Below, piece by piece: positions 20,034 to 29,412 of a stretch of 64,000 bases of DNA. Position numbers and translations under genes: made by a program. Under the pieces are notes generated by a model that ran no database searches, was not told where the DNA came from, and was given only the letters and a program-made list of their open reading frames with translations. Within the stretch, counting starts at the first letter, position 1, and every line of letters starts with the position of its first letter. The stretch spans positions 1 through 64,000 of the forward strand of contig JANSXN010000002.1 in the NCBI GenBank assembly GCA_024742935.1, read 5' to 3'. The DNA is from Flavobacteriaceae bacterium (GTDB taxonomy: Bacteria; Bacteroidota; Bacteroidia; Flavobacteriales; Flavobacteriaceae).

Positions 20034-21110
20034 TTAGTCAATCAACCTCTTTTCAATATAATTGGAATTCATTACCCCAAGCGCGCCCATATAACTCATT
20101 TTGAAAGTGATAACATCGCCCACTTTGTATTCTTTGGAAGTGTTGGTAACATTAAGCACCAGCATATCTGAGCTGGCGCCTATAAAACTTAGGTCGTTAT
20201 CGATGGGTGTTAAAAATACAACTTTAGAAATATCCAATAGACCTATATCGAGTATCGCTCGTTTTTGAAGTGTTCCAAATTCGCTTTCATCAATTTCAAA
20301 AGTTTCACCGGAGGGATTGGCTTCCATTTCACCATAAGGAATGGCGGGTTTTTCTGTTATTTCAATAATTTCAGAGTGGAGGAGAAAAACATCGTCTTGC
20401 ATACCATCGATAGTCTCATTTTCAAAAAGGTCAATACCAAAAAACAAGGTTTCACCAATTCTGAAATGATTGACACCCTTGGGTACCAGTCCTTTCATTA
20501 ATAAAGGAACCATCACAGAGGACCCTCCTGAAACCCCAATGATTTTCTTTCCAAACTTAGCTTCTATCAACTGTTCATACAAACTCAGTTGAATCAATTT
20601 GTCCTTACTGGGCATCACGCCGCTCAAACAGTTGAGGTTGGAACCAATACCCACCACTTCAATATTGGGCAGTTCAAAAACTTTTTGATAAAAATCAATT
20701 AGGTCTTCACCCATTATTCCTTCCCGCAAATCACCCAATTCAATCATTATGATAACCCGGTGAATTTTATCTTGTTTAACAGCTTCTTTGGACAGCCATT
20801 TGATGGTACTGTATTCGGTATTGAAACTCACATCGGCAAATTTGATAATATCAGGAATTATCTTTTTCGCCGGAGGTTTGATGTAAATGGTTTCCTTTAG
20901 AGGAGCCAGTCTTTTGATTGTTTTTAAATTTCCCAAACGGGCGTCACAAACCTGTTCCGGACCGAGGGTAAGGATGTAGTCGAGGTATTTTTCGTTTCCA
21001 CAAAGCATTTTTAAAACCGGTGCCCACTCGATGTTATTTTCGTCAAATAACTTTTGAAGATATTGATAGTTGTGTTTTAAAGATGATTTGCTTAAGGTGA
21101 CAAATGCCAT
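20034..21110 (-). CDS. Alanine/ornithine racemase family PLP-dependent enzyme
   Basis: LSKSSLKHNYQYLQKLF..WAPVLKMLCGNEKYL, NHFRIGETLFFG. Confidence 0.88.
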   Translation of the reverse strand: MAFVTLSKSSLKHNYQYLQKLFDENNIEWAPVLKMLCGNEKYLDYILTLGPEQVCDARLGNLKTIKRLAPLKETIYIKPPAKKIIPDIIKFADVSFNTEYSTIKWLSKEAVKQDKIHRVIIMIELGDLREGIMGEDLIDFYQKVFELPNIEVVGIGSNLNCLSGVMPSKDKLIQLSLYEQLIEAKFGKKIIGVSGGSSVMVPLLMKGLVPKGVNHFRIGETLFFGIDLFENETIDGMQDDVFLLHSEIIEITEKPAIPYGEMEANPSGETFEIDESEFGTLQKRAILDIGLLDISKVVFLTPIDNDLSFIGASSDMLVLNVTNTSKEYKVGDVITFKMSYMGALGVMNSNYIEKRLID

Positions 21111-21135
21111 AATTTATAAGTTGTGACCATAAGGT

Positions 21136-22539
21136 CTATTCTTTAATAATAAGATACAAAAATAAGGAAATTAAAACGCCTATAAGAATCGGATCAAATC
21201 CAAAGGGAATCTCAACATCTAAAAAGGTGAGCAACAAGGTTGAAAAGCCGCCTGAAAGCATGGCTGAAAGTGCTGCGATTGGTTTTTTCTTTTTAGACCA
21301 AAGCATGCCCAAAACCGGAACCAGCAATCCTGAAACCATAAAGGCATAAGAAAGCAGCATTAAATCAAGAACGCTGGTCATATAACTGGCGATGAGCACA
21401 GCTGTGATTCCAATAATAAAAGTAATGATTTGCGAAATGCGAATCGCTTTTGGATTGTCTTCTTTTAAGCCCAGTATATCGGTAATAAAATTTCCAGATG
21501 AAGCCAGTAAACAACTATCGGCTGTTGACATGATTGCAGAAAAATAAGCAGCCATCATCAAGCCCATCAATCCGGCAGGGAGAATATTTTTGAGTAATAA
21601 GGGCAAGCCAATTTCAGGATCCATCGAGGCGACTTGAGCAAATCCATCTGCGATAAAAAGGCCTTGTTCTGCACCTACGCGTGCGAGTAAACCAAGAGCA
21701 ATTCCCATAAATGCCATGACGGGCCATTCAAAAAGTCCCGCAATATACCAAGCTTTTTTTGCCGTTTTTTCATCTTTACAGGCATATATGCGTTGATAAA
21801 GTGTCATACCCACAAACCAAATAGGGACGATTGTAATAAACCAGTTAGCAAATTGAACCCAGCTTAGATTTGTTAGCGAAAAGAATTCAACCGGCAATAC
21901 ACTTTGAATGGCTTCCCAGCCACTCAACTTAAAATAAGCGATGGGTATTCCCACAAATATGAGTCCAATCATCAAAATGGCCCATTGAAAAGTATCTGTA
22001 TATATCACGGCTTTGATTCCGCCAAAAACGGTATAAATTACAGCAACGGCCCCCATTATATAGAGGGCATGAAGTAAATCCAATTCCGGGAAGGTGCCCA
22101 CGGCAAGTTTGGCACCGGCTAGTAGTTGTGAGGAGGTAAACCCAAGGTAGCCTATAAATGAGATAATACCGGCAACAAGCGCAACGGTTACACCATAATT
22201 CTCCTTGAGTAACTGAGGAAACGTCAAAAACCTGTATTTGTGTCCTTTATGAATGACCTTAGGAATTAGAAAAACGGCACTCAGCCAGGCTCCTATCAAA
22301 CCGGTAAGAAGCATCCACGAGCCTGAAAGTCCCATGACAAAACCAAGCCCGCCCAGACCAATTGAAAACCCGCCGCCAACATCTGTTGCAACAACAGAAA
22401 GGCCTACGTGAAGGCTTTTCATGTCTCTTCCGCCTACATAATAATCGTTTGTATTTTTATTTTTTCGATAGAAATAGAAACCAATTCCCAGAACGAGAAT
22501 TAGGTAAATGATAAATACAAGAATGTCTAAAAAAGGCAT
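21136..22539 (-). CDS. Sodium:solute symporter family protein
   Basis: SSS-family TM pattern; NDYYVGGRDM, AAYFSAIMSTADSCLLASSGNF. Confidence 0.93.
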   Translation of the reverse strand: MPFLDILVFIIYLILVLGIGFYFYRKNKNTNDYYVGGRDMKSLHVGLSVVATDVGGGFSIGLGGLGFVMGLSGSWMLLTGLIGAWLSAVFLIPKVIHKGHKYRFLTFPQLLKENYGVTVALVAGIISFIGYLGFTSSQLLAGAKLAVGTFPELDLLHALYIMGAVAVIYTVFGGIKAVIYTDTFQWAILMIGLIFVGIPIAYFKLSGWEAIQSVLPVEFFSLTNLSWVQFANWFITIVPIWFVGMTLYQRIYACKDEKTAKKAWYIAGLFEWPVMAFMGIALGLLARVGAEQGLFIADGFAQVASMDPEIGLPLLLKNILPAGLMGLMMAAYFSAIMSTADSCLLASSGNFITDILGLKEDNPKAIRISQIITFIIGITAVLIASYMTSVLDLMLLSYAFMVSGLLVPVLGMLWSKKKKPIAALSAMLSGGFSTLLLTFLDVEIPFGFDPILIGVLISLFLYLIIKE

Positions 22540-22575
22540 AACCTATTTTTTTAGCCGCTTTGCGCTTTATAGCAT

Positions 22576-23019
22576 CTAGCGACGAAGCCGCATTTCAAGG
22601 TATTTGTTTGTAAAGCCAAGCTTTTCGTAAAGTCTTTTAGCGGGATTGTCGGGTTCGACGTGCAGGGCAATATCACCTTCAGCAAGGTCGATGGCTTTTT
22701 CCATCAAGGCTTTTCCAATGCCTTTACCACGTGTTTTTTCGTGTACAGCGATATATACAAGTATGTTTTCAGGAATGAAACCGGCCATACCGGTTTTGTT
22801 AATAATAGTGACACCCAGAAGCTCTTCCTTCTCATAAATTGCTAGCGCAAAGCCTCCTTGAGCATTGAGAGATTCCATTGTGGCAAATTCCAAACAATTG
22901 AGAATATGTTCTTTTGGGTCACCATATTCTCCAAGATGATTGAATAAAAAATTTACAATCTCTTGCTTTTCATTTGCATCGGGTTTAATATTATTGTTAT
23001 AAATCTTAAACGAGTGCAT
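22576..23019 (-). CDS. GNAT family N-acetyltransferase
   Basis: YIAVHEKTRGKGIGKALMEKAIDLA, LYEKLGF. Confidence 0.9.
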   Translation of the reverse strand: MHSFKIYNNNIKPDANEKQEIVNFLFNHLGEYGDPKEHILNCLEFATMESLNAQGGFALAIYEKEELLGVTIINKTGMAGFIPENILVYIAVHEKTRGKGIGKALMEKAIDLAEGDIALHVEPDNPAKRLYEKLGFTNKYLEMRLRR

Positions 23020-23032
23020 AATGAGGTGTTTT

Positions 23033-23227
23033 TTAATTATCTTCTTTGTCTCTCAAGCCTTGTATGTATGAGGCTTTTTGAATTTCTTTTCTTCTTTTAA
23101 CAGATTTTTTTGTAAAATGCTGATTTTCACGAAGTTTCTGAAGCACTTTTGTGTTTCTGAATTTGTTTTTCATACGCTTCAAAGCGCGTTCAATGTTTTC
23201 TCCGTCTTGTACTTTAATTTTTAACAT
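23033..23227 (-). CDS. rpsU: 30S ribosomal protein bS21
   Basis: VQDGENIERALKRMKNKF...SVKRRKEIQKASYIQ. Confidence 0.95.
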   Translation of the reverse strand: MLKIKVQDGENIERALKRMKNKFRNTKVLQKLRENQHFTKKSVKRRKEIQKASYIQGLRDKEDN

Positions 23228-23359
23228 ATAAAATTATTAATTCTTAAAAGGCCTTACTCTTCAGAACTATTCTGAAAGGAACCGTTTTTTCAATAAAACT
23301 GATAGGCAATTATCATCAAGCCCGATTGGCTCTAAAAAGTAGCAGCTATTTTGGAGGTG

Positions 23360-23367
23360 CAAATTTA
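23360..23367 (-). promoter_or_regulatory. Putative -7 element TAAATTTG of rpsU
   Basis: TAnnTTTG on minus strand about 130 nt upstream of rpsU ATG. Confidence 0.45.
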
Positions 23368-23479
23368 CAAAAATAAATCAGAATAACATAGGACACCTAA
23401 TGAGCATTTAAAAAAGAGTGACAATACACGAATAGTTTAAACAAAACAAATATGTTTTTTAGAATTAAACCAAGGTATA

Positions 23480-24241
23480 TTAGCTGAGCTTAAGTTCCTC
23501 GCCAAATTTAAGTCCAAATCTTTTTCTTAATAAATGGGTGCATAGGTACAATAACGGAGTGTCAAGTGCTGCGACAAGTACCTTAAAAAGAAACCCACTA
23601 AGTAAGAGTCCGCCAAACAACCCCCAGTCTAATTTACCAAAGACCGATAAAAGTGCCAGTACAGTAAACGTATCCACAAACTGAGAGGTGAAAGTTGAAA
23701 AATTATTACGTAGCCAAAGCTTTTTTCCTTTGGTTATTTTTTTCCAGAAATGAAACAACTGTATGTCTATATATTGGGCCAAAAGGTAAGCCATCATCGA
23801 GGCAAAAACGGCAATGCCCGTGGCACCAAAAACTTTAGTAAACAAGCTGTCATCAATGGGTGACCACTCGGTTGCGGGCACATAATCTGCAGCCAATACA
23901 ATTAAAAGTGAGAAAAAGGAAGCAAAAATACCGGCAGTAACAATCTGATTTGCCTTCTTTTTTCCATAGACTTCTGAAATAATATCGGTTATAAGAAAAG
24001 TAATGGGATAGGGTAGAATGCCCACCGAAATCTCAAAAGTATAGATGCCAAAAAAATCCCATGAAAAAAACTTTTGGAAGATAAGATTGGAAACCACTAA
24101 AGAGCAAATAAACAAAGCGCCCAAAATCAGGTAAATGTGGTAAGCCTCTCTATAATCTTTTTCTTTCAAGATGGTATTTGTGAATAACAAATTTAGGGAT
24201 ACTGATTTTCTTTTTCTTAATTTGCGTATAATATTTTTCAA
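23480..24241 (-). CDS. Queuosine precursor transporter (YhhQ family)
   Basis: GILPYPITFLITDIISEVYGKKKANQIV; TFTVLALL. Confidence 0.93.
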   Translation of the reverse strand: MKNIIRKLRKRKSVSLNLLFTNTILKEKDYREAYHIYLILGALFICSLVVSNLIFQKFFSWDFFGIYTFEISVGILPYPITFLITDIISEVYGKKKANQIVTAGIFASFFSLLIVLAADYVPATEWSPIDDSLFTKVFGATGIAVFASMMAYLLAQYIDIQLFHFWKKITKGKKLWLRNNFSTFTSQFVDTFTVLALLSVFGKLDWGLFGGLLLSGFLFKVLVAALDTPLLYLCTHLLRKRFGLKFGEELKLS

Positions 24242-24287
24242 TACTCCTATTTGGTTCTCTTTGATAAAGAGGCACTTTTAAAACGAT

Positions 24288-25415
24288 ATGAATCTACATC
24301 AAGCATATATTTCATTGGGCAGCAATCAAGGAGACAAGTATTTCTATTTACAGGAAGCTGTGCAAGCAATTTTTACTGAAATTGGAAGTGTTCAAAAAAT
24401 CTCGCCGGTTTATGAAACCACATCCTGGGGCTTTGAAGCAAGTAACTTTTTGAATGCGGTACTACTTGTTCAAACACACCTTTCAGCAGAGCAGCTTTTA
24501 AAAATTTTATTAAAAATTGAAATCAAACTGGGTAGAACCCGAATTAAAAAAGGTAGCTATGAATCCCGAATCATAGACCTTGATATCATTTATTTTGATG
24601 ATGCGGTTATAGCATCAAAAGCCTTGCAGGTACCCCATCTCAATCTTCATAAAAGAAAATTTGTACTTCAACCCCTTTGTGATATTGCTCCAGATTTTGT
24701 TCATCCGTCAACCAGAGAGACCAGTCTTCAAATGCTAAGTTCCTGTGAAGACGATACCAAGATTCAGAAAATGCAACGTTGGTTGAAAAATCCTATTTCA
24801 GATTATAACTTTTTAGACTATAGTTATTTAGCTATAGAAGGGAATATAGGAGCCGGAAAGACCACCTTAGCAGAAACCATCGCCCTTGATTTTAATGCAA
24901 AACTTGTTTTAGAACGCTTTGCAGACAATCCTTTTTTGCCTAAATTTTATGAAGACAAAAGCCGCTATGCTTTTCCACTGGAAATGTCATTTCTGGCCGA
25001 TCGGTACCAGCAAGTACACGATGATTTAAGTCAACTAGACCTCTTTAAAGACTTTGTTGTGGCTGATTATGACATCTACAAATCACTCATATTTGCCAAA
25101 GTCACACTTCAGGAAGAAGAATACAAATTGTACCGCAGGTTGTTTGAGTTGATGTATAAAGACATTAAAAGACCCGAATTGTATGTTTTTCTTTTTCAGT
25201 CGACAGATAAATTGATTGAAAATATCAAGAAAAGGGGTAGGGGGTATGAACAAAACATTGCTCCTGAGTATTTAGAGTCCATCCAAAGGGGCTATCTCGA
25301 TTTTATCAAGTCGCAATCTGAAAGCAAGGTGAGAATCATTGATATCACCGAAATGGATTTTGTAAAAAACCGTAAAGATTACCTTGAGATTTTACAGCAA
25401 ATCACTTTGGAGTAA
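24288..25415 (+). CDS. folK: Bifunctional FolK (HPPK) / deoxynucleoside kinase fusion
   Basis: N-term YISLGSNQGDKYFYLQEAV, GRTRIKKGSYESRIIDLDIIYFDD, PHLNLHKRKFVLQPL; C-term YLAIEGNIGAGKTTLAE dNK P-loop. Confidence 0.95.
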   Translation: MNLHQAYISLGSNQGDKYFYLQEAVQAIFTEIGSVQKISPVYETTSWGFEASNFLNAVLLVQTHLSAEQLLKILLKIEIKLGRTRIKKGSYESRIIDLDIIYFDDAVIASKALQVPHLNLHKRKFVLQPLCDIAPDFVHPSTRETSLQMLSSCEDDTKIQKMQRWLKNPISDYNFLDYSYLAIEGNIGAGKTTLAETIALDFNAKLVLERFADNPFLPKFYEDKSRYAFPLEMSFLADRYQQVHDDLSQLDLFKDFVVADYDIYKSLIFAKVTLQEEEYKLYRRLFELMYKDIKRPELYVFLFQSTDKLIENIKKRGRGYEQNIAPEYLESIQRGYLDFIKSQSESKVRIIDITEMDFVKNRKDYLEILQQITLE

Positions 25416-25950
25416 AACCCTTCATCTTCGAAAACAAATCCCAAACGACCACACCGGCGCTAACAGAAATATTCAAAGAATGCTTGGTGCCATATTGTGG
25501 TATTTCAATCACCGAGTCTGATGCGTTTACTACTTTTTGATCCACTCCTTTTACTTCATTGCCAAAAATCACAGCATATTTTTGATTTTTGCTTGGGCTG
25601 AAGGTATCAAGCATTACAGCGTCTTCTGCTTGTTCTATGGAGAGAATCGTTGTGTTTTCACTTTTTAGTTTTTCAACCAAATCCAATGTGTTTTCAACAT
25701 ATTCCCAATCAACGGTTTCAGTTGCTCCCAGGGCTGTTTTGTGAATGTCTTTGTGAGGTGGTTTTGCAGTAATGCCGCACAAATAAATTTTTTCAACCAG
25801 AAATGCATCTGCTGTGCGAAATACAGACCCAATATTATTCAAACTCCTGATGTTGTCCAGCACAATAATCAAAGGAGTTTTATCAGCTCCTTTGAATTCG
25901 CTTTCGCTTAAGCGGGGGAGTTCGCTATTTTTTAATTTTCTGTTTGACAT
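25402..25950 (-). CDS. TrmH/SpoU family RNA methyltransferase
   Basis: LDNIRSLNNIGSVFRTADAF, IFGNEVKGVDQ, IPQYGTKHSLNISVSAGVVVWD. Confidence 0.94.
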   Translation of the reverse strand: MSNRKLKNSELPRLSESEFKGADKTPLIIVLDNIRSLNNIGSVFRTADAFLVEKIYLCGITAKPPHKDIHKTALGATETVDWEYVENTLDLVEKLKSENTTILSIEQAEDAVMLDTFSPSKNQKYAVIFGNEVKGVDQKVVNASDSVIEIPQYGTKHSLNISVSAGVVVWDLFSKMKGFTPK

Positions 25951-26115
25951 TTTGCAAAATTAAGATTTTAAAACGAAAATCCCACTAAGAGTGAACTCCC
26001 CCTCTACCTGAGAGAGGAGAGTAGATTTTGTTGATAAAATACATATAAAAAGGAGGAAGCGGTTTCAAAAACAAAAGGAGTTTTTTTAACTTAGCCTTTT
26101 ACAGAAAATTTACAA

Positions 26116-28731
26116 ATGGCTAAGAAAGAAACCCCTTTAATGAAGCAATACAATACCATCAAGGCTAAGTATCCTGATGCATTGTTGCTGTTTAGAGTGG
26201 GCGACTTTTATGAAACTTTTGGTGAAGATGCCGTGCGTGCATCCGGTATATTAAATATTACCCTCACCGCCAGAAACAATGGAGGTGACCAAACAGAACT
26301 GGCCGGCTTTCCTCATCACTCGCTCAATACCTATTTACCTAAGCTGGTTAAAGCCGGTTGTCGTGTGGCGATATGTGACCAGTTGGAAGATCCCAAACAA
26401 ACCAAAACAATTGTAAAACGAGGTGTTACTGAGCTGGTAACTCCCGGTGTTGCATTTAGTGATGATATCCTTCAGTCCAAAAGCAATAATTTTTTGGCGG
26501 CACTTCATTTTGGTAAAGACACAATTGGTGTGGCTTTTCTTGATATTTCAACCGGCGAATTTCTAACTTCTGAAGGGGACAGAGAATATATCGACAAACT
26601 ATTACAGAATTTTCAGCCCAGTGAGCTCTTGATTCAAAAGCAAAAAAAGAAACACTTTTTTGAAAACTTTGGAGACGATTTTCACTTGTTTTATCTCGAT
26701 GACTGGGTTTTTCAAAACGATTATGCTTCAGAAACGCTCAACACCCATTTCAAAACCAAAACCCTAAAAGGCTTTGGCGTGGATCATCTTGAAAATGGTA
26801 TTATCGCTTCAGGAGTGGTACTTCATTATTTAAGTGAAACACAGCATCGCAAGCTCGATCACATCTCCCATTTGCAGCGCATTGCAGAGGATGCTTATGT
26901 CTGGATGGATCGGTTTACCATTCGCAATTTAGAATTGTATTATTCAAATGCCCAAAACGCTGTCACTTTATTGCAGGTTATTGATAAAACCATTTCGGCG
27001 ATGGGAGGGCGGTTGCTCAAGCGTTGGCTGGCACTTCCGTTAAAGAACAGTGATAAAATTGTGGAACGCCACGAGGTGGTGAGTTTTCTTTTGGATAACC
27101 CTACACTGCTGCAAAAAATTCAACAACATATCAAACGCATTGGCGATCTGGAACGATTAATCTCTAAAGTGGCCACCGCAAAAGTGAACCCCAGAGAAAT
27201 CATTCAGTTAAAAAACTCGCTGGAGGCGATTGTTCCCATAAAATCCCTTGCTGAAACTTCAGACAATGATGCACTTAAAATTATTGGAGAACAGCTCAAT
27301 TCCTGTGAAAGCTTACGCGAAAAAATCAAAGAAACGCTCAATGAAGATGCTCCTGTCAATATTCTGAAAGGCAATACCATTGCACAAGGATTTTCTGAAA
27401 GTCTGGATGAACTGCGCGCCATCTCAAAAGGTGGTAAACAATACCTTGACCAAATGGTTGAACGTGAAACCAAACGCACAGGAATCACTTCGTTAAAAAT
27501 TGCTTCAAACAATGTTTTTGGGTACTATATTGAGGTGCGCAATACCCACAAAGACAAAGTGCCTGAAGAATGGATTAGAAAACAAACCCTTGTGAGTGCT
27601 GAGCGCTACATCACAGAGGAGCTCAAGGAGTATGAGAATAAAATCCTGGGTGCCGAAGAAAAGATTCTGGCTCTGGAACAGGAATATTTTTCAAAACTGG
27701 TGAGTTGGATTACCGATTATATCAAACAAGTGCAACAAAATGCAGCAGGCATTGCCCAATTGGATTGCTTGTGTTCTTTTGCGCAACATGCTAAAGAACA
27801 AAATTATACCCGCCCATTGCTTGACGAAACTTTTGAAATCGATATCAAAGAGGGTCGTCATCCCGTGATTGAAAAACAGTTACCTCCCGATGAGCCATAC
27901 ATAGCCAATGATGTGTTTCTCGATAGAGATGAGCAGCAAATCATTATGATAACCGGTCCCAATATGAGTGGTAAATCGGCTATATTGAGACAAACGGCGT
28001 TGATTGTTTTGCTGGCTCAAATTGGAAGTTTTGTGCCTGCCAAAGCAGTGCGAATGGGCTGTGTGGACCGTATTTTCACACGTGTGGGCGCCAGTGATAA
28101 CATCTCGATGGGTGAATCCACATTTATGGTGGAAATGAATGAAACAGCGAGTATTCTCAATAATATTTCAGAACGCAGTCTGGTGTTGCTTGATGAGATA
28201 GGAAGAGGAACAAGCACTTATGACGGGATTTCCATTGCCTGGGCCATCAGTGAGTTTTTACACGAGCATCCCGGCAGGCCAAAAACATTGTTTGCAACGC
28301 ATTACCACGAGTTAAACGAAATGGCAGAGACCTTTCACCGGATCAAAAATTACAATGTTTCTGTGAAGGAATTAAAAGACAATGTCCTTTTTCTAAGAAA
28401 ATTAACCCCCGGGGGTTCTGCGCACAGCTTTGGAATACACGTCGCAAAAATGGCCGGAATGCCAAGGCAAGTATTGCATCGCGCTAATAAAATGCTTTCC
28501 AAATTGGAAAAATCGCATTCATCTGAAGCATTGACTGAAAATATCAAACAAGCCGGAAGGGAAGATTTGCAACTTAGTTTTTTCAATTTAGATGATCCTT
28601 TGCTGGAAGAAATCAGGGAGGAAATCCTTGGTTTAGATATAGATACCTTAACTCCGGTAGAGGCCTTAATGAAATTAAATGAAATAAAAAGAATGCTGGT
28701 AAGGAAAGATAATTTGAGGCTGAAGAAATAA
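26116..28731 (+). CDS. mutS: DNA mismatch repair protein MutS
   Basis: [55 protein letters not shown]. Confidence 0.98.
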   Translation: MAKKETPLMKQYNTIKAKYPDALLLFRVGDFYETFGEDAVRASGILNITLTARNNGGDQTELAGFPHHSLNTYLPKLVKAGCRVAICDQLEDPKQTKTIVKRGVTELVTPGVAFSDDILQSKSNNFLAALHFGKDTIGVAFLDISTGEFLTSEGDREYIDKLLQNFQPSELLIQKQKKKHFFENFGDDFHLFYLDDWVFQNDYASETLNTHFKTKTLKGFGVDHLENGIIASGVVLHYLSETQHRKLDHISHLQRIAEDAYVWMDRFTIRNLELYYSNAQNAVTLLQVIDKTISAMGGRLLKRWLALPLKNSDKIVERHEVVSFLLDNPTLLQKIQQHIKRIGDLERLISKVATAKVNPREIIQLKNSLEAIVPIKSLAETSDNDALKIIGEQLNSCESLREKIKETLNEDAPVNILKGNTIAQGFSESLDELRAISKGGKQYLDQMVERETKRTGITSLKIASNNVFGYYIEVRNTHKDKVPEEWIRKQTLVSAERYITEELKEYENKILGAEEKILALEQEYFSKLVSWITDYIKQVQQNAAGIAQLDCLCSFAQHAKEQNYTRPLLDETFEIDIKEGRHPVIEKQLPPDEPYIANDVFLDRDEQQIIMITGPNMSGKSAILRQTALIVLLAQIGSFVPAKAVRMGCVDRIFTRVGASDNISMGESTFMVEMNETASILNNISERSLVLLDEIGRGTSTYDGISIAWAISEFLHEHPGRPKTLFATHYHELNEMAETFHRIKNYNVSVKELKDNVLFLRKLTPGGSAHSFGIHVAKMAGMPRQVLHRANKMLSKLEKSHSSEALTENIKQAGREDLQLSFFNLDDPLLEEIREEILGLDIDTLTPVEALMKLNEIKRMLVRKDNLRLKK

Positions 28732-29052
28732 AAGAAGTTTTGTGAATTTTTAATTAATTAGGAAGCAAAATAGGAAATTCCAAGCACCAAATTCCAAAAT
28801 TTCAAGTGAATTTAGTTCATAAAGGAATGACTTGAAATACTTTGACTGAGATTCAAATAGCTGCATAAAAAATACATTTAAAAATACTTTGACTTTTTTT
28901 TGAAAAGCCTTTGGTATTGCTAAAAAAGTTTTAAATTTGCATCCGCTTTAGAGTTTGAAAAAGCGTAATGTTCTGAAATTATATTGACCGCCTTGCACTT
29001 CATAGCTTTATGCGACGAAGTGATTTTCCCGCCTTCGCGGGAATTGGTAATT

Positions 29053-29125
29053 GCGAAAATAGCTCAGTTGGTAGAGCGCCACCTTGCCAAGGTGGAGGTC
29101 GCGGGTTCGAATCCCGTTTTTCGCT
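29053..29125 (+). tRNA. tRNA-Gly (anticodon GCC)
   Basis: 73-nt cloverleaf, acceptor GCGAAAA/TTTTCGC, loop TTGCCAA, T-loop TTCGAAT. Confidence 0.97.
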
Positions 29126-29161
29126 CGACCTAAGTTCCGGATTTATGCGGAATTTTTCCAC

Positions 29162-29245
29162 GCTCGAGTGGTGGAATTGGTAGACACGCCGGACTTAAAA
29201 TCCTGTGGGCATTTGCCCGTGCGGGTTCAAGTCCCGCCTCGAGTA
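29162..29245 (+). tRNA. tRNA-Leu (anticodon TAA)
   Basis: 84-nt class II tRNA with variable arm, loop CTTAAAA, GGTTCAAGTCC T-arm. Confidence 0.96.
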
Positions 29246-29412
29246 CTTTTAAAAACCGTAATAGACTATAAATTAGTTTGTTGCGGTTTTTGTGTTTTTA
29301 GATTTTAATGATTGAAATATGGGAGAGGTATTTTAACATAAAAGAGGGTTTCCGTTTTGGTAGCCCTCTCTTTGTAATAGTATTGACAATATTCTTATTT
29401 TGTATAGCTCGA

